From: Alphaproteobacteria bacterium
Lineage (GTDB): Bacteria; Pseudomonadota; Alphaproteobacteria; Micropepsales; Micropepsaceae
Reading direction: 5' to 3'
Assembly (NCBI GenBank): GCA_016124635.1
Contig: WGNJ01000026.1
Coordinates: 1 to 50,895, forward strand
Length of the DNA stretch: 50,895 nucleotides
The position numbers and the translations under genes are program-made. Positions 15,699 to 23,653 of this stretch are shown here, one piece after another (position 1 is the stretch's first letter; each line of letters opens with the position of its first letter). The notes under the pieces were generated by a model. It did no database searches, was not told where the DNA came from, and saw only the letters and a list, made by a program, of their open reading frames with translations.

Positions 15699-16337
15699 CT
15701 ATTTCGGATCCTCGAAGATTCCGTCCTGCTCGACGGTGCGTCCGAACCACGGGTGATCGAAGGTCAGCGTGAACCGGAAATGGCCCGCGCCAAGATCCTC
15801 ATGACGGATTTCGGCTTGGCCGGGCGTGAGCGGCGCGGCGAATGGAATGCTGACCGAGCCCAGACGCCAGAAGAACTTGCGAGAGCGGAAGATCAACACG
15901 CCGTCCGCAACATCGAGATCTAGTAGCATCGTCCAACCGCCGCCGCAACACTCGAGCAGGCGTCCGTCTTCGGCGAGCCGCTTGATCGACCGAACGGCGA
16001 AGGCGATGCCGAAAGGCCCGCGATAGCGGCGCGCCCAAGACATGCCTCCGGAAACGGGGCTGACCTCGACACTGGCTTCGGCTTTTCCGGCGAAGGGCGG
16101 GAGCGGCGCGCCGATCAGCGCGAGGCACCAAGCGAAGACGCGGCCGACCGGGCTCAATGTTGTGTGCGTCGTGCCGCGGTAGACGACGGGATCGTGTGTC
16201 GTGAAGCGGCGGCGGACATCCTCGGACAGCGAGAGCCAGCGCCGGGCGCCGAGGGCGCGGGCGATGGCGTCAGCGGGCGGCGTTCCGTCGAAGGCTCGGG
16301 GGCCCGCCCAGAGGAAGGCTTCGAGCGCTGGTCTCAT
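15699..16337 (-). CDS. DUF4166 domain protein
   Basis: Soluble 212-aa protein. The C-terminal TLTFDHPWFGRTVEQDGIF and the central RRYRGPFGIAF/RSIKRL segments are typical of DUF4166. The domain is of unknown function and is often fused to or next to NAD(P)-binding or DoxX-like proteins. It starts 15 bp after the GbsR/MarR-type regulator gene, so they form a two-gene operon, and the regulator probably controls both. The first about 60 residues (FLWAGPRAFDGTPPADAIAR) are an extra region. The ATG at 16337 lies in a purine-poor context. Confidence 0.78.
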   Translation of the reverse strand: MRPALEAFLWAGPRAFDGTPPADAIARALGARRWLSLSEDVRRRFTTHDPVVYRGTTHTTLSPVGRVFAWCLALIGAPLPPFAGKAEASVEVSPVSGGMSWARRYRGPFGIAFAVRSIKRLAEDGRLLECCGGGWTMLLDLDVADGVLIFRSRKFFWRLGSVSIPFAAPLTPGQAEIRHEDLGAGHFRFTLTFDHPWFGRTVEQDGIFEDPK

Positions 16338-16352
16338 GACGCATCATCCCTC

Positions 16353-16922
16353 TCATTTGGCTTTCCCCAGCAAGCGCACGATTCTTGTACCCAGCTTGAT
16401 CATTCTCTCGAGCATCGGGCGCGGCACGTTCTTCATTTGCTCATACCAGCCCGTCATCCGCTCGATGAAGGACGCCATTTCGGCGATGCGGCGCTTGACG
16501 TCGGCTGGCGTCTCGTTGTCTCGGTCGGCATTCGCGCTGACCGACTTCAACAGTTCGAGGGACGGATCGATCTCGCGCTTCTTGCGCTCGTCGATGATGG
16601 TGCGAACGATATCCCAGGGATCGGTCTTGGCGACGTAGCGATTTCGGCGGTCCCCGACGACGTGGATCAAGGACACCAGGCGATACGCCTGAAGTTCGTC
16701 GAGGCTGGTGGAAACGTTCGAGCGTGCTATCGACAGGGTCTCCGCAATATCCTCCGCCGTCAGCGGGCGGCCGACGAGCCAGAGAAGGGCGTGAATCTGG
16801 GCGACCGAGCGATTGACGCCCCAGCGCGCGCCCATCTCGCCCCAGTGCAGCATCACCTTGGACATGGCCGGAGACATGCGGGGAGCTTCGTCGTGTTCGA
16901 CGAGTGCGGGGGCCGGGGGCAT
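16353..16922 (-). CDS. GbsR/MarR-type transcriptional regulator
   Basis: DNA-binding protein of 189 aa with a winged-helix core: AQIHALLWLVGRPLTAEDIA, SIARSNVSTSLDELQAYRL and VVGDRRNRYVAK match the GbsR group. A helical C-terminal region (about 115-185), rich in Arg and Glu, would make the dimer. It leads the operon with DUF4166. A 7-bp perfect inverted repeat 14 bp upstream of the ATG is a good autoregulatory site. The effector is unknown. Confidence 0.88.
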   Translation of the reverse strand: MPPAPALVEHDEAPRMSPAMSKVMLHWGEMGARWGVNRSVAQIHALLWLVGRPLTAEDIAETLSIARSNVSTSLDELQAYRLVSLIHVVGDRRNRYVAKTDPWDIVRTIIDERKKREIDPSLELLKSVSANADRDNETPADVKRRIAEMASFIERMTGWYEQMKNVPRPMLERMIKLGTRIVRLLGKAK

Positions 16923-16936
16923 CTTGAGTGTCTGTT

Positions 16937-16956
16937 ATTTCTGCAAAGACAGAAAT
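16937..16956. promoter_or_regulatory. Probable operator of the GbsR/MarR-type regulator
   Basis: ATTTCTG-caaaga-CAGAAAT, perfect 7-bp arms with a 6-bp spacer, 14 bp upstream of the regulator ATG. MarR/GbsR-type proteins bind such sites near their own promoter. Confidence 0.6.
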
Positions 16957-17031
16957 TAGAGAAACAACGGCCTGAGTTCAAGACACGGCGCGTCGGTCGT
17001 TCTGCGGCATGTTGGACCTAAAGGCTGCCCG

Positions 17032-17355
17032 TCAGCGGTAGCGGTGCGAACGGCGGTCGTAGAGATCGTCGTAGCGGCTGTCGTAGGCGCTCAGTTCGCC
17101 GCGCCAATCGTCACGCGCCGTCATCGGATCGTTTTGGTCGCGCGGGATCGGCTGCGCCGACTTCCAGGGGCGGTACGGCGTCGACGCGCGATCGTTACAC
17201 TTCGAAACGCCGAAGCCTTCGCTCCAGGTCATGGGACTGTCCGGGTTCTTTGTGTGCCGGCACCACGCGCGGCCGCTGTCGCCCGCTTGCGCGCCCGACG
17301 CACCGCCCAAGAGAAGCAAACCAAATACCGACGCAAGGACGACTTTGAACTTCAT
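17032..17355 (-). CDS. Small secreted protein, hydrophilic
   Basis: Exported 107-aa protein of unknown function. A clear signal peptide (KVVLASVFGLLLLGGASGAQA) is followed by a short mature part with two Cys (WCRHTKN, VSKCND) and a Tyr/Arg/Asp-rich tail (YDSRYDDLYDRRSHRYR). GGGGAGAG lies before the ATG at 17355; a GTG one codon earlier is also possible. Nothing around it hints at a role. Confidence 0.72.
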   Translation of the reverse strand: MKFKVVLASVFGLLLLGGASGAQAGDSGRAWCRHTKNPDSPMTWSEGFGVSKCNDRASTPYRPWKSAQPIPRDQNDPMTARDDWRGELSAYDSRYDDLYDRRSHRYR

Positions 17356-17584
17356 CACACTCTCCCCACCCAGCGGACGCTACGACGCGCCCGTCCATGG
17401 TAATTTTATCGATTGTGAAGGCGACGCGCGTGCGTGAATTGTGCCGTTTACTTTGATTTTCTTGCCGCTCGACAGGTGGCGTTCCAACGCTGGGTCAGGT
17501 GCCGACCGCCCCCAATGGCCTGCGACGTCCAACTTGCGGCGCGCGCGAGGTCGATGCTTTGTTAGCCGATCGCAGGAGGAAATA

Positions 17585-18358
17585 ATGCAGGACTTGTTCT
17601 CACTCGAAGGACGTACCGCGCTGATCACCGGCGGCTCGCGGGGCATCGGCAAAATGATCGCGGCCGGATTCATTGCGCACGGCGCTCGCGTCTACATTTC
17701 GTCGCGAAAAGCCGCCGCATGCGAACAGACGGCGGGTGAATTGTCGAAGGGCGGCGGGACCTGCGTTCCGCTGCCGATGGATTCTTCGACGGTCGAGGGC
17801 GCGAAAGCGCTCGCCGCCGCTTACGAGGCGCGTGAGCCGAAGCTCGACATTCTCGTCAACAATGCGGGAGCGGCGTGGCTCGCACCTTTCCCCGAGTTTC
17901 CGGAGAAGGGGTGGGACAAGGTGATGGACCTCAACGTCAAGACACCCTTCTTTCTGACGCAAGCGCTCGCGGGTGCGTTGGGCAAAGCGGGAACGAAGGA
18001 GCGGCCGGCGAAAGTGATTAACGTCGCCTCAATCGACGGCATCGCCGTTAACCCGCAGGAAACCTATTCCTACCAAGCGAGCAAGGCGGGACTCATTCAT
18101 CTGACCAAACGGATGGCCGTACGGCTGATCGAGGACAACATCGCGGTCTCGGCGATCGCGCCCGGAGCCTTTGCGTCGGAAATGAACGTCGACGCACGCG
18201 ATCATGGTGACGAAGTTAAGAAACGTATCCCTGCGCAGCGTATCGGAAGAGACGAGGATATGGCGGGGGCCGCTATCTTTCTCGCTTCAAAGGCCGGCGA
18301 CTATGTGATCGGTGCGACGATCGTCGTCGACGGCGGCGTGAGCTTGATGCGGGTTTAA
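17585..18358 (+). CDS. SDR family oxidoreductase
   Basis: Classical short-chain dehydrogenase of 257 aa. The Rossmann motif GGSRGIG, the structural NNAG, the active-site Ser in NVASIDG and the YxxxK motif YQASK are all present, and the C-terminus has the usual AGDYVIGATIVVDGG. Such enzymes use NADP(H) or NAD(H); the substrate is unknown. AGGAGGAAATA before the ATG fixes the start; the earlier part of the frame is noncoding. It is followed by a diguanylate cyclase gene with 89 bp between, so probably a separate transcript. Confidence 0.93.
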   Translation: MQDLFSLEGRTALITGGSRGIGKMIAAGFIAHGARVYISSRKAAACEQTAGELSKGGGTCVPLPMDSSTVEGAKALAAAYEAREPKLDILVNNAGAAWLAPFPEFPEKGWDKVMDLNVKTPFFLTQALAGALGKAGTKERPAKVINVASIDGIAVNPQETYSYQASKAGLIHLTKRMAVRLIEDNIAVSAIAPGAFASEMNVDARDHGDEVKKRIPAQRIGRDEDMAGAAIFLASKAGDYVIGATIVVDGGVSLMRV

Positions 18359-18447
18359 CTCCATCTAAACCGCCCGCGCTTCGCCTAGTTTTTAGACTTT
18401 CGGGTCATACTCCCGATCCCGCCCCCGAGGCCGGAGGGAGTTTGACC

Positions 18448-19515
18448 ATGCGCTATTGGGACTTGCCGGAGCACGCGGCAGAGTTTGGACGGAAGGCGCT
18501 TGCGCTCCTCGAGGCTAGAGGCCTCGCTCCGTCACCGGTGAACTACGATCTCTGGTTCGCCTACGCCGTCGGTGAGAACCGCGAACTCATGCGCAGCCTC
18601 GATCTTGCCGTTGAAAGCGGCAGCATCCGCGACTTGGATCACGCCTGTGCTCTGCACACGAAATACATAGCTGGCGCGCGGGCAGGCGCGGTCGACGACC
18701 TCACCGTCACGCTGCAGACGCAGATCAGCCAGCTCTCCGGATTGCTCAAGGGCGTGCACAAAGAGACGCGGGCCTTCGGCAAAACGCTCGATACAGCCGC
18801 CGATCAGCTCGGCCGCGATGACGTCATTCCGCATCTGCGCGCGATCGTCGAAAGCGTCGCCGCGGCGACGCAGGTGATGCAAGCGCGAAACGAAGTGCTC
18901 GAGCAGCAGCTCGAAACGTCGGCGATGGAAGTGCGCGTGCTGAACGCCCGGATCGAGGAGATTCATAAGGAAGCCTTGATCGATCCGCTGACGGGACTTG
19001 CCAACCGCCGCGGCCTGGAGGCCAAGCTACAGGAGGCAACGTCGAACCGCGCCGGCAGCAATCGGTCGTTCTGCGTACTGATGGGCGATGTCGATCACTT
19101 CAAGCAATTCAACGACAAGTGGGGTCATTCGACGGGCGACCAGGTGCTGCGTTTGGTTGCGCAGGCATTCAAGGCACATACGCAAGACGGCGACACGGTC
19201 GCGCGAATCGGCGGCGAAGAGTTCGTCGTGATCCTGGCGGACACGACACTCGAGCGCGCGGTCGGCGTTGCCGAGGATATCTGCCGCGCGGTCTCTTCGA
19301 AGAAGGTGGTGCGTCGCGCAACCGGGGAGACGCTCGGGACAGTTACCGTGTCTGTCGGCATTGCGCGCTATCAGCCAGGTGAGCCGATCGGTGACGTCAT
19401 AGAGCGTGCGGACGCTTGCATGCTGGCGGCGAAGCAGGCCGGCCGCAATGGCGTTGCGGCGCAGACCGACCGTCACGTGCAGACCGGTTCGGCCAAAGGC
19501 CACGCATTGCATTAA
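18448..19515 (+). CDS. Diguanylate cyclase (GGDEF)
   Basis: Soluble 355-aa GGDEF protein that makes c-di-GMP. Residues 1-150 are helical and contain coiled-coil-like stretches (RNEVLEQQLETSAMEVRVL). The catalytic domain begins at about 170 (DPLTGLANRRGLE) and has the active-site loop GGEEF at residues about 255-259. The inhibitory I-site RxxD five residues upstream is absent (QDGD instead), so product feedback is unlikely. The C-terminus (DRHVQTGSAKGHALH) is unusual. GGAGGGAG before the ATG fixes the start at 18448. It precedes the HK-HerA operon by about 140 bp. Confidence 0.92.
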   Translation: MRYWDLPEHAAEFGRKALALLEARGLAPSPVNYDLWFAYAVGENRELMRSLDLAVESGSIRDLDHACALHTKYIAGARAGAVDDLTVTLQTQISQLSGLLKGVHKETRAFGKTLDTAADQLGRDDVIPHLRAIVESVAAATQVMQARNEVLEQQLETSAMEVRVLNARIEEIHKEALIDPLTGLANRRGLEAKLQEATSNRAGSNRSFCVLMGDVDHFKQFNDKWGHSTGDQVLRLVAQAFKAHTQDGDTVARIGGEEFVVILADTTLERAVGVAEDICRAVSSKKVVRRATGETLGTVTVSVGIARYQPGEPIGDVIERADACMLAAKQAGRNGVAAQTDRHVQTGSAKGHALH

Positions 19516-19653
19516 GTCGGCGTTCACCAAACGAGCGCGTGGCGAGTGTGACGGCGGCCACGTTCGGTGAACAAAGTGCTGATTTGTCTGAACTTTACGC
19601 CAACTTAAAGGCGTGCTGCGCAAACTCGGCCCGGGTTTCCAGGGCTTGGATGA

Positions 19654-20520
19654 ATGCGGCGCTCTTCGCGCGAAGATAACGGACAGTCTCGGCTGTTGCA
19701 GCACTACGTGCGCACGGCCGGCACGAGCCTGTCGCGCCGGCGCGCGCAGCGCACGCTCGGTGCCGCTCGCATCGAGGCCGAACTCGCGAACCGCGCCAAG
19801 ACCGAGTTCCTTGCGAACATGAGCCACGAATTGCGGACGCCGCTAAACGCGATCATCGGTTTCGCAGATGTCTTGGCGCACGCTCCCGGTGGCAACGGTG
19901 ATGCTCAGAAGACGACCGAGTACGGCGCGTACATTGCCACCGCCGGACGCCATTTGCTCACGATGCTGTCCGACATCCTGGATATGGCGCAGATCGATGG
20001 TGGCAGGTGCGAGGTCGAGACTGCACCCTGCAATTTGAAGGACGTTTTGGACCGCAGTCTCTCCTGTGTGAAAGATCGCATTGGCGCCAAGCACCAACTG
20101 ATGTCGGTACTGGTCGACAACGCGTTGCCGCAGATCGTCGCCGATCAGCGGCGCTTGCAGCAGGCCGTGGTCAATCTGCTCGCAAATGCAAGCCAGTATA
20201 CTCAGGAAGGCGGCTGCATCACGCTGCAGTGTCAGCGTGGTCCGACCGGCGGCGTCGCAATCGTCATTTCCGACAATGGCCGCGGAATGAGCGAGGACCA
20301 GTTGCGTCAGGCCCTTGCGCCGTTCGCACATGTACAAAGCGCTTACGTATCGGTTGGCGAGCCAATGGCGCTTGGTCTTGCGATCGCCAAGCGTCTGGTC
20401 GAATTGCAAGGCGGCTCCTTCGCGATTCTGAGCACGCCAGGCGAGGGCACGCAGGCAGAACTTCACTTTAGTGCAGCAACGCTCGTCGAGAGAGACGCGC
20501 GGGAGGGAGGTGCAACATGA
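19654..20520 (+). CDS. Soluble histidine kinase without sensor domain
   Basis: Cytoplasmic kinase of 288 aa. A short basic N-terminus leads into a coiled helix, the H box NMSHELRTPLNAIIGFAD (His 58), a dimerisation helix, an N box QAVVNLLANASQYT and a G1 box ISDNGRGM. The G2 box reads EPMALGLAIAK in place of the usual G-T-G-L-G-L, so nucleotide binding may differ. No membrane segment or known sensor domain. Its stop overlaps the ATG of the HerA-like ATPase gene (ATGA), so both are translated together. The start is tentative because no strong ribosome site is seen. Confidence 0.87.
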   Translation: MRRSSREDNGQSRLLQHYVRTAGTSLSRRRAQRTLGAARIEAELANRAKTEFLANMSHELRTPLNAIIGFADVLAHAPGGNGDAQKTTEYGAYIATAGRHLLTMLSDILDMAQIDGGRCEVETAPCNLKDVLDRSLSCVKDRIGAKHQLMSVLVDNALPQIVADQRRLQQAVVNLLANASQYTQEGGCITLQCQRGPTGGVAIVISDNGRGMSEDQLRQALAPFAHVQSAYVSVGEPMALGLAIAKRLVELQGGSFAILSTPGEGTQAELHFSAATLVERDAREGGAT

Positions 20521-22229
20521 GCGGACCTGTGACTGCGGGCGGTGCGCCCGATCATGCGTCTCTGCCAGTTACCGGGCCGACGTTGGTGACATCGCGCCAT
20601 CGTCCGTTCGCGCACATCGTTTCGGTCGAAGGCGGCCAAGCGCTCGCAGCGTTTGATACGCGGGGAAGCCTGTCGGGTCTTTCGGACGACGAGCGCATAG
20701 AGATCGGATCGATCGTCACGATCACGACTCCGTCCTCGCATATCATCGGCGTGGTAACAGGCCTCAGCGTCCCGATGGGCTCGTACGAAGTCGGCGAAGA
20801 CGCCACGCGGTTGATGGAGCTCGACCTCGTCGGCGAGATCGTCGGCAACATCGCGGACCGCTCATTCAAGCGCGGCGTGTCGTTGTTGCCGGCGCTGGGT
20901 GATGCCGTGGCGCGCGCCTCGCACCAGGATCTCGAATTGATCTATTCGGCTCGGCGTAAACCGGCGGTCACGATCGGTAGCCTCTACCAAGATGCCGATA
21001 TTCCTGCAGCAGTCATGATCGACGATCTGTTGGGGAAGCATTTCGCGGTCGTTGGCAGCACGGGCGCAGGCAAGTCCTGCGGCGTTGCGGCCATCCTGCA
21101 TGCCATCATCGGGCAATATCCGGAATCGCGCATCGTCGTGCTCGACGTTCACAACGAATACAGCGCGGCTTTTCGTGGTCAGGCGGAGATGATTTCGCCG
21201 GCCAATCTGCAACTCCCGTTTTGGCTTTTGAGCTTCGATGAGCTCGCTAGCGTCTTTACGACGTTCGACGAACATCAAGCCGAAGATATCGAAATCCTTC
21301 ACGACGCCGTGCTCTATGCCAAGAAGCGCTACGTCGATGCGACAACGGGGCGGCAGAGTCAGATTCTCAAGCGCTCCACCGAAGGTACCAGTACATCGAC
21401 TATCAGCGTCGACGCTCCGTCACCCTTCCGTTTGCAGGATGTGGCGGGATACATCGACGAACAGCTGGGCCAGCTGGAGCGAACGCAAAGTTTGGTGTCG
21501 CTGCGGCGCATGAAGATCCGCATCGACACGCTGACGACCGACGTGCGCTACGCGTTCATGTTCGGCAGCATCACGATTCAAGACAAGATGGCGGAGATTC
21601 TCTCTCGCATCTTCCGCATTCCCTCCGCCGGCAAGCCCGTTACGATCATCGATTTGTCGGCTGTGCCGTCTGAGATCCTCAATGTCGTCATCTCCGTCAT
21701 TTGCCGCATGGCGTTCGACCTGGGCGTGTGGAGTAAGGGGCAGCTGCCGATCACTCTGATCTGCGAAGAAGCGCATCGTTACGCGCCGACGGATCAGGCG
21801 GCCGGTTTTGAGCCGACGCGCCGCTCGCTTGCGCGTATCGCCAAGGAGGGCCGCAAGTACGGCATTTCGCTAGGCGTGATCACTCAGCGTCCCGCCGAGC
21901 TCGACGCGACATTGCTTTCCCAATGCAGCACCATCTTCGCGCATCGTTTGTCAAATGAATCGGACCAGCGTGTCGTTCGGTCGCGTTCAGCGGATTGTGC
22001 CGTGAGCCTGCTCGACTTCCTCTCGTCGCTTGGCGACGGAGAGGCGATTGCGGTTGGACAGGGCGTCGCCATGCCAATGCGCATTCGATTCACGCGCCTG
22101 CCACTCGACAAACAACCGGCGAGCCAAAGCGCCCAATTCTCCAAATTCTGGGTCAGCCAAGGTATGGGCCTGGATGATGTCGAGAAGGTCGTGGCGCGTT
22201 GGCGCTACAACCGACGCGACGAAGACTAA
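20517..22229 (+). CDS. HerA-like (DUF87) ATPase
   Basis: Hexameric DNA-translocase-type ATPase of 570 aa in the HerA/FtsK superfamily. It has an N-terminal HAS-barrel-like region (about 20-120), Walker A GSTGAGKS at about 179-186, VVLDVHNEY, Walker B LICEEAHRYAP at about 414-424 and the sensor/Arg-finger part VITQRPAELDATLLSQC. HerA usually works with the NurA nuclease in DNA end processing, or with partners such as DUF4297 or SIR2 in phage defence; no NurA or known defence partner is next to it. Here it is sandwiched between a soluble histidine kinase (ATGA overlap) and a GYF_2 fusion protein, all in one operon. Confidence 0.9.
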   Translation: MSGPVTAGGAPDHASLPVTGPTLVTSRHRPFAHIVSVEGGQALAAFDTRGSLSGLSDDERIEIGSIVTITTPSSHIIGVVTGLSVPMGSYEVGEDATRLMELDLVGEIVGNIADRSFKRGVSLLPALGDAVARASHQDLELIYSARRKPAVTIGSLYQDADIPAAVMIDDLLGKHFAVVGSTGAGKSCGVAAILHAIIGQYPESRIVVLDVHNEYSAAFRGQAEMISPANLQLPFWLLSFDELASVFTTFDEHQAEDIEILHDAVLYAKKRYVDATTGRQSQILKRSTEGTSTSTISVDAPSPFRLQDVAGYIDEQLGQLERTQSLVSLRRMKIRIDTLTTDVRYAFMFGSITIQDKMAEILSRIFRIPSAGKPVTIIDLSAVPSEILNVVISVICRMAFDLGVWSKGQLPITLICEEAHRYAPTDQAAGFEPTRRSLARIAKEGRKYGISLGVITQRPAELDATLLSQCSTIFAHRLSNESDQRVVRSRSADCAVSLLDFLSSLGDGEAIAVGQGVAMPMRIRFTRLPLDKQPASQSAQFSKFWVSQGMGLDDVEKVVARWRYNRRDED

Positions 22230-22252
22230 CGCGCCTCGAACAAGTGAGAACA

Positions 22253-22795
22253 ATGCAAATGAACGAGACGCTGCGCCCGAATTGGTTCGTGAACTCCGGC
22301 GGCAAGATCTTCGGCCCGTATTCCATGGACCAGATGGCCGAGTTTGCGGAGCAGGATCGGCTGCGCAGCACGACGGTCGTTCGTTGCGGAGAGGCGGGCG
22401 AGTGGATGCAAGCGGCCGTCGAACCTCGGCTTGGAAGGCTGTTCGACCGCGACATGGCGCCGGCACCTCCGCCACCCGCAGCACAACTGGAGCGACGAAA
22501 GGAATTGACCGCTTCGAACGTGGTGGTGATTGGATATTTCCGCACGCGGTCTATCGAGACATTCGAACGTGCGCTCTCGCAATTCGGAGAGACGATCGCA
22601 GTTACGCCGACTTCATGGATACTACGGACCGATTTGGCGATCGGCATCTTGCGCAACGACCTCGTCAAATTTCTGGGCGCATCCGATCGACTGTTCATTG
22701 TGGACGGCAAGAACGGCAAGGTAACTTGGTCCAATTACGGGCCGAGCGAAGAGGCGCGGTTGCGCAAGTTCGTTGCCGCAGGGCGCGAACACTAG
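22253..22795 (+). CDS. GYF_2 domain fused to SinR/Cas2-like domain
   Basis: A 180-aa protein of two parts. Residues about 9-65 form a GYF_2 (DUF4339) domain: NWFVNSGGKIFGPYS with the W-F and G-P-Y features, then VVRCGEAGEWM. A Pro/Ala-rich linker (APAPPPPAAQ) leads to a C-terminal domain whose start VVVIGYFRTRSIETFERALS and later TSWILRTDLAIGILRNDL, then ASDRLFIVDG, follow the pattern of 'SinR family' proteins, which have a small ferredoxin-like, Cas2-related fold. The start is uncertain between ATG 22253 (GTGAGAA upstream) and 22259. It is the third gene of the HK-HerA operon, 23 bp after the ATPase. The Cas2-like assignment is by eye. Confidence 0.72.
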   Translation: MQMNETLRPNWFVNSGGKIFGPYSMDQMAEFAEQDRLRSTTVVRCGEAGEWMQAAVEPRLGRLFDRDMAPAPPPPAAQLERRKELTASNVVVIGYFRTRSIETFERALSQFGETIAVTPTSWILRTDLAIGILRNDLVKFLGASDRLFIVDGKNGKVTWSNYGPSEEARLRKFVAAGREH

Positions 22796-23118
22796 AGCTC
22801 TTCCAGGTTCTCAACATTTGAAGTCTCGGTCGGTTGCTACGTTGCCAACACTTGGCGACGAGCCTTCTCACACACGTCGGCTTTGTTCGTTGGGACAAAT
22901 GACTGGAATTGCCCGATTGCGGTGAAGGTTCCGCGCGACGGTCGCTTGCCGACTTGTATGCGGGAACAAGCGCCAGATTGTCCGACCTACGGAAAGTAAC
23001 AGGAACAGGTGCGCTTTAAGGGCGTTCTGTCGCAAGTGCCTGCAAGCGTCGAGGAGCACGGTTGGTGAATCGAGTCGTCGTCTCCATGCGTTAAGGGTGC
23101 GAAGACAGGAGAAACCAG
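22796..23118. other. Intergenic with EcfG-type promoter
   Basis: About 320 bp between the HerA operon and the DUF992 gene. It has a short perfect inverted repeat GCCAA-cac-TTGGC at 22844-22856 and the EcfG-type promoter at 23002-23026. No gene is seen. Confidence 0.5.
23002..23026 (+). promoter_or_regulatory. EcfG-type promoter of DUF992 gene
   Basis: GGAAC (23002-23006) and CGTT (23023-23026) with a 16-base spacer. The DUF992 ATG lies 93 bp downstream of the -10 element, on the same strand. Confidence 0.75.
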
Positions 23119-23604
23119 ATGCTGAGCAAACTCAATTTGATGGCTTGTGCCGCAATTGTTGCCGGTGCCAGCGTGATCGGGTCGGCCGCTTTGGCGGCGC
23201 CCGGTGGTGTGAAGGTCGGAGTGTTGACATGCAATGTCGAACCCGGCTGGAGTTATGTCATCGGCTCGACCCGTCCACTCGAGTGCAGCTATGCGCCGAA
23301 GCACGGTCGCGGTGAGCACTATGTCGGCAAGGTGCAGAAGGTCGGCGTCGATGTCGGCTACGTCGACGGCGCAACGATCGTGTGGGCGGTCGTCGCACCA
23401 ACTTCGGACATTCGTCCGGGGTCGCTCGAAGGCGATTATGGCGGGGCGTCCGCGAGCATAGCCGTCGGCGTGGGAGGCGGCGCGAACGTCTTGGTCGGTG
23501 GCTTCGACAAGTCGATAACGTTGCAACCGATCAGTCTCGAAGGCCAAACCGGCGTCAATCTGGCGGCGGGGATTTCGGCGATAACGCTCGAGCATGCTCG
23601 CTAA
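23119..23604 (+). CDS. DUF992 family secreted protein
   Basis: Exported 161-aa protein of the alphaproteobacterial DUF992 family. A signal peptide (LMACAAIVAGASVIGSAALA) is followed by VGVLTCNVEPGWSYVIGS, the typical two-Cys start (second Cys in LECSY), then GVDVGYVDGATIVWAVVAP and the Gly-rich GDYGGASASIAVGVGGGANV, with ISLEGQTGVNLAAGI at the end. The function of the family is not known; it is thought to lie in the periplasm or outer membrane. AGGAGA precedes the ATG, and a perfect EcfG-type promoter is upstream, which points to stress induction. A strong terminator follows. Confidence 0.9.
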   Translation: MLSKLNLMACAAIVAGASVIGSAALAAPGGVKVGVLTCNVEPGWSYVIGSTRPLECSYAPKHGRGEHYVGKVQKVGVDVGYVDGATIVWAVVAPTSDIRPGSLEGDYGGASASIAVGVGGGANVLVGGFDKSITLQPISLEGQTGVNLAAGISAITLEHAR

Positions 23605-23623
23605 TCGAGGCGTTAGGACTGTG

Positions 23624-23653
23624 GCCCTCGGCGGATTGCGCCGAGGGCATTCT
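23624..23653 (+). terminator. Terminator after DUF992 gene
   Basis: Perfect 10-bp stem GCCCTCGGCG / CGCCGAGGGC with a 5-base loop, then ATTCTT. It lies between the convergent stops of the DUF992 and kinase genes. Confidence 0.75.
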
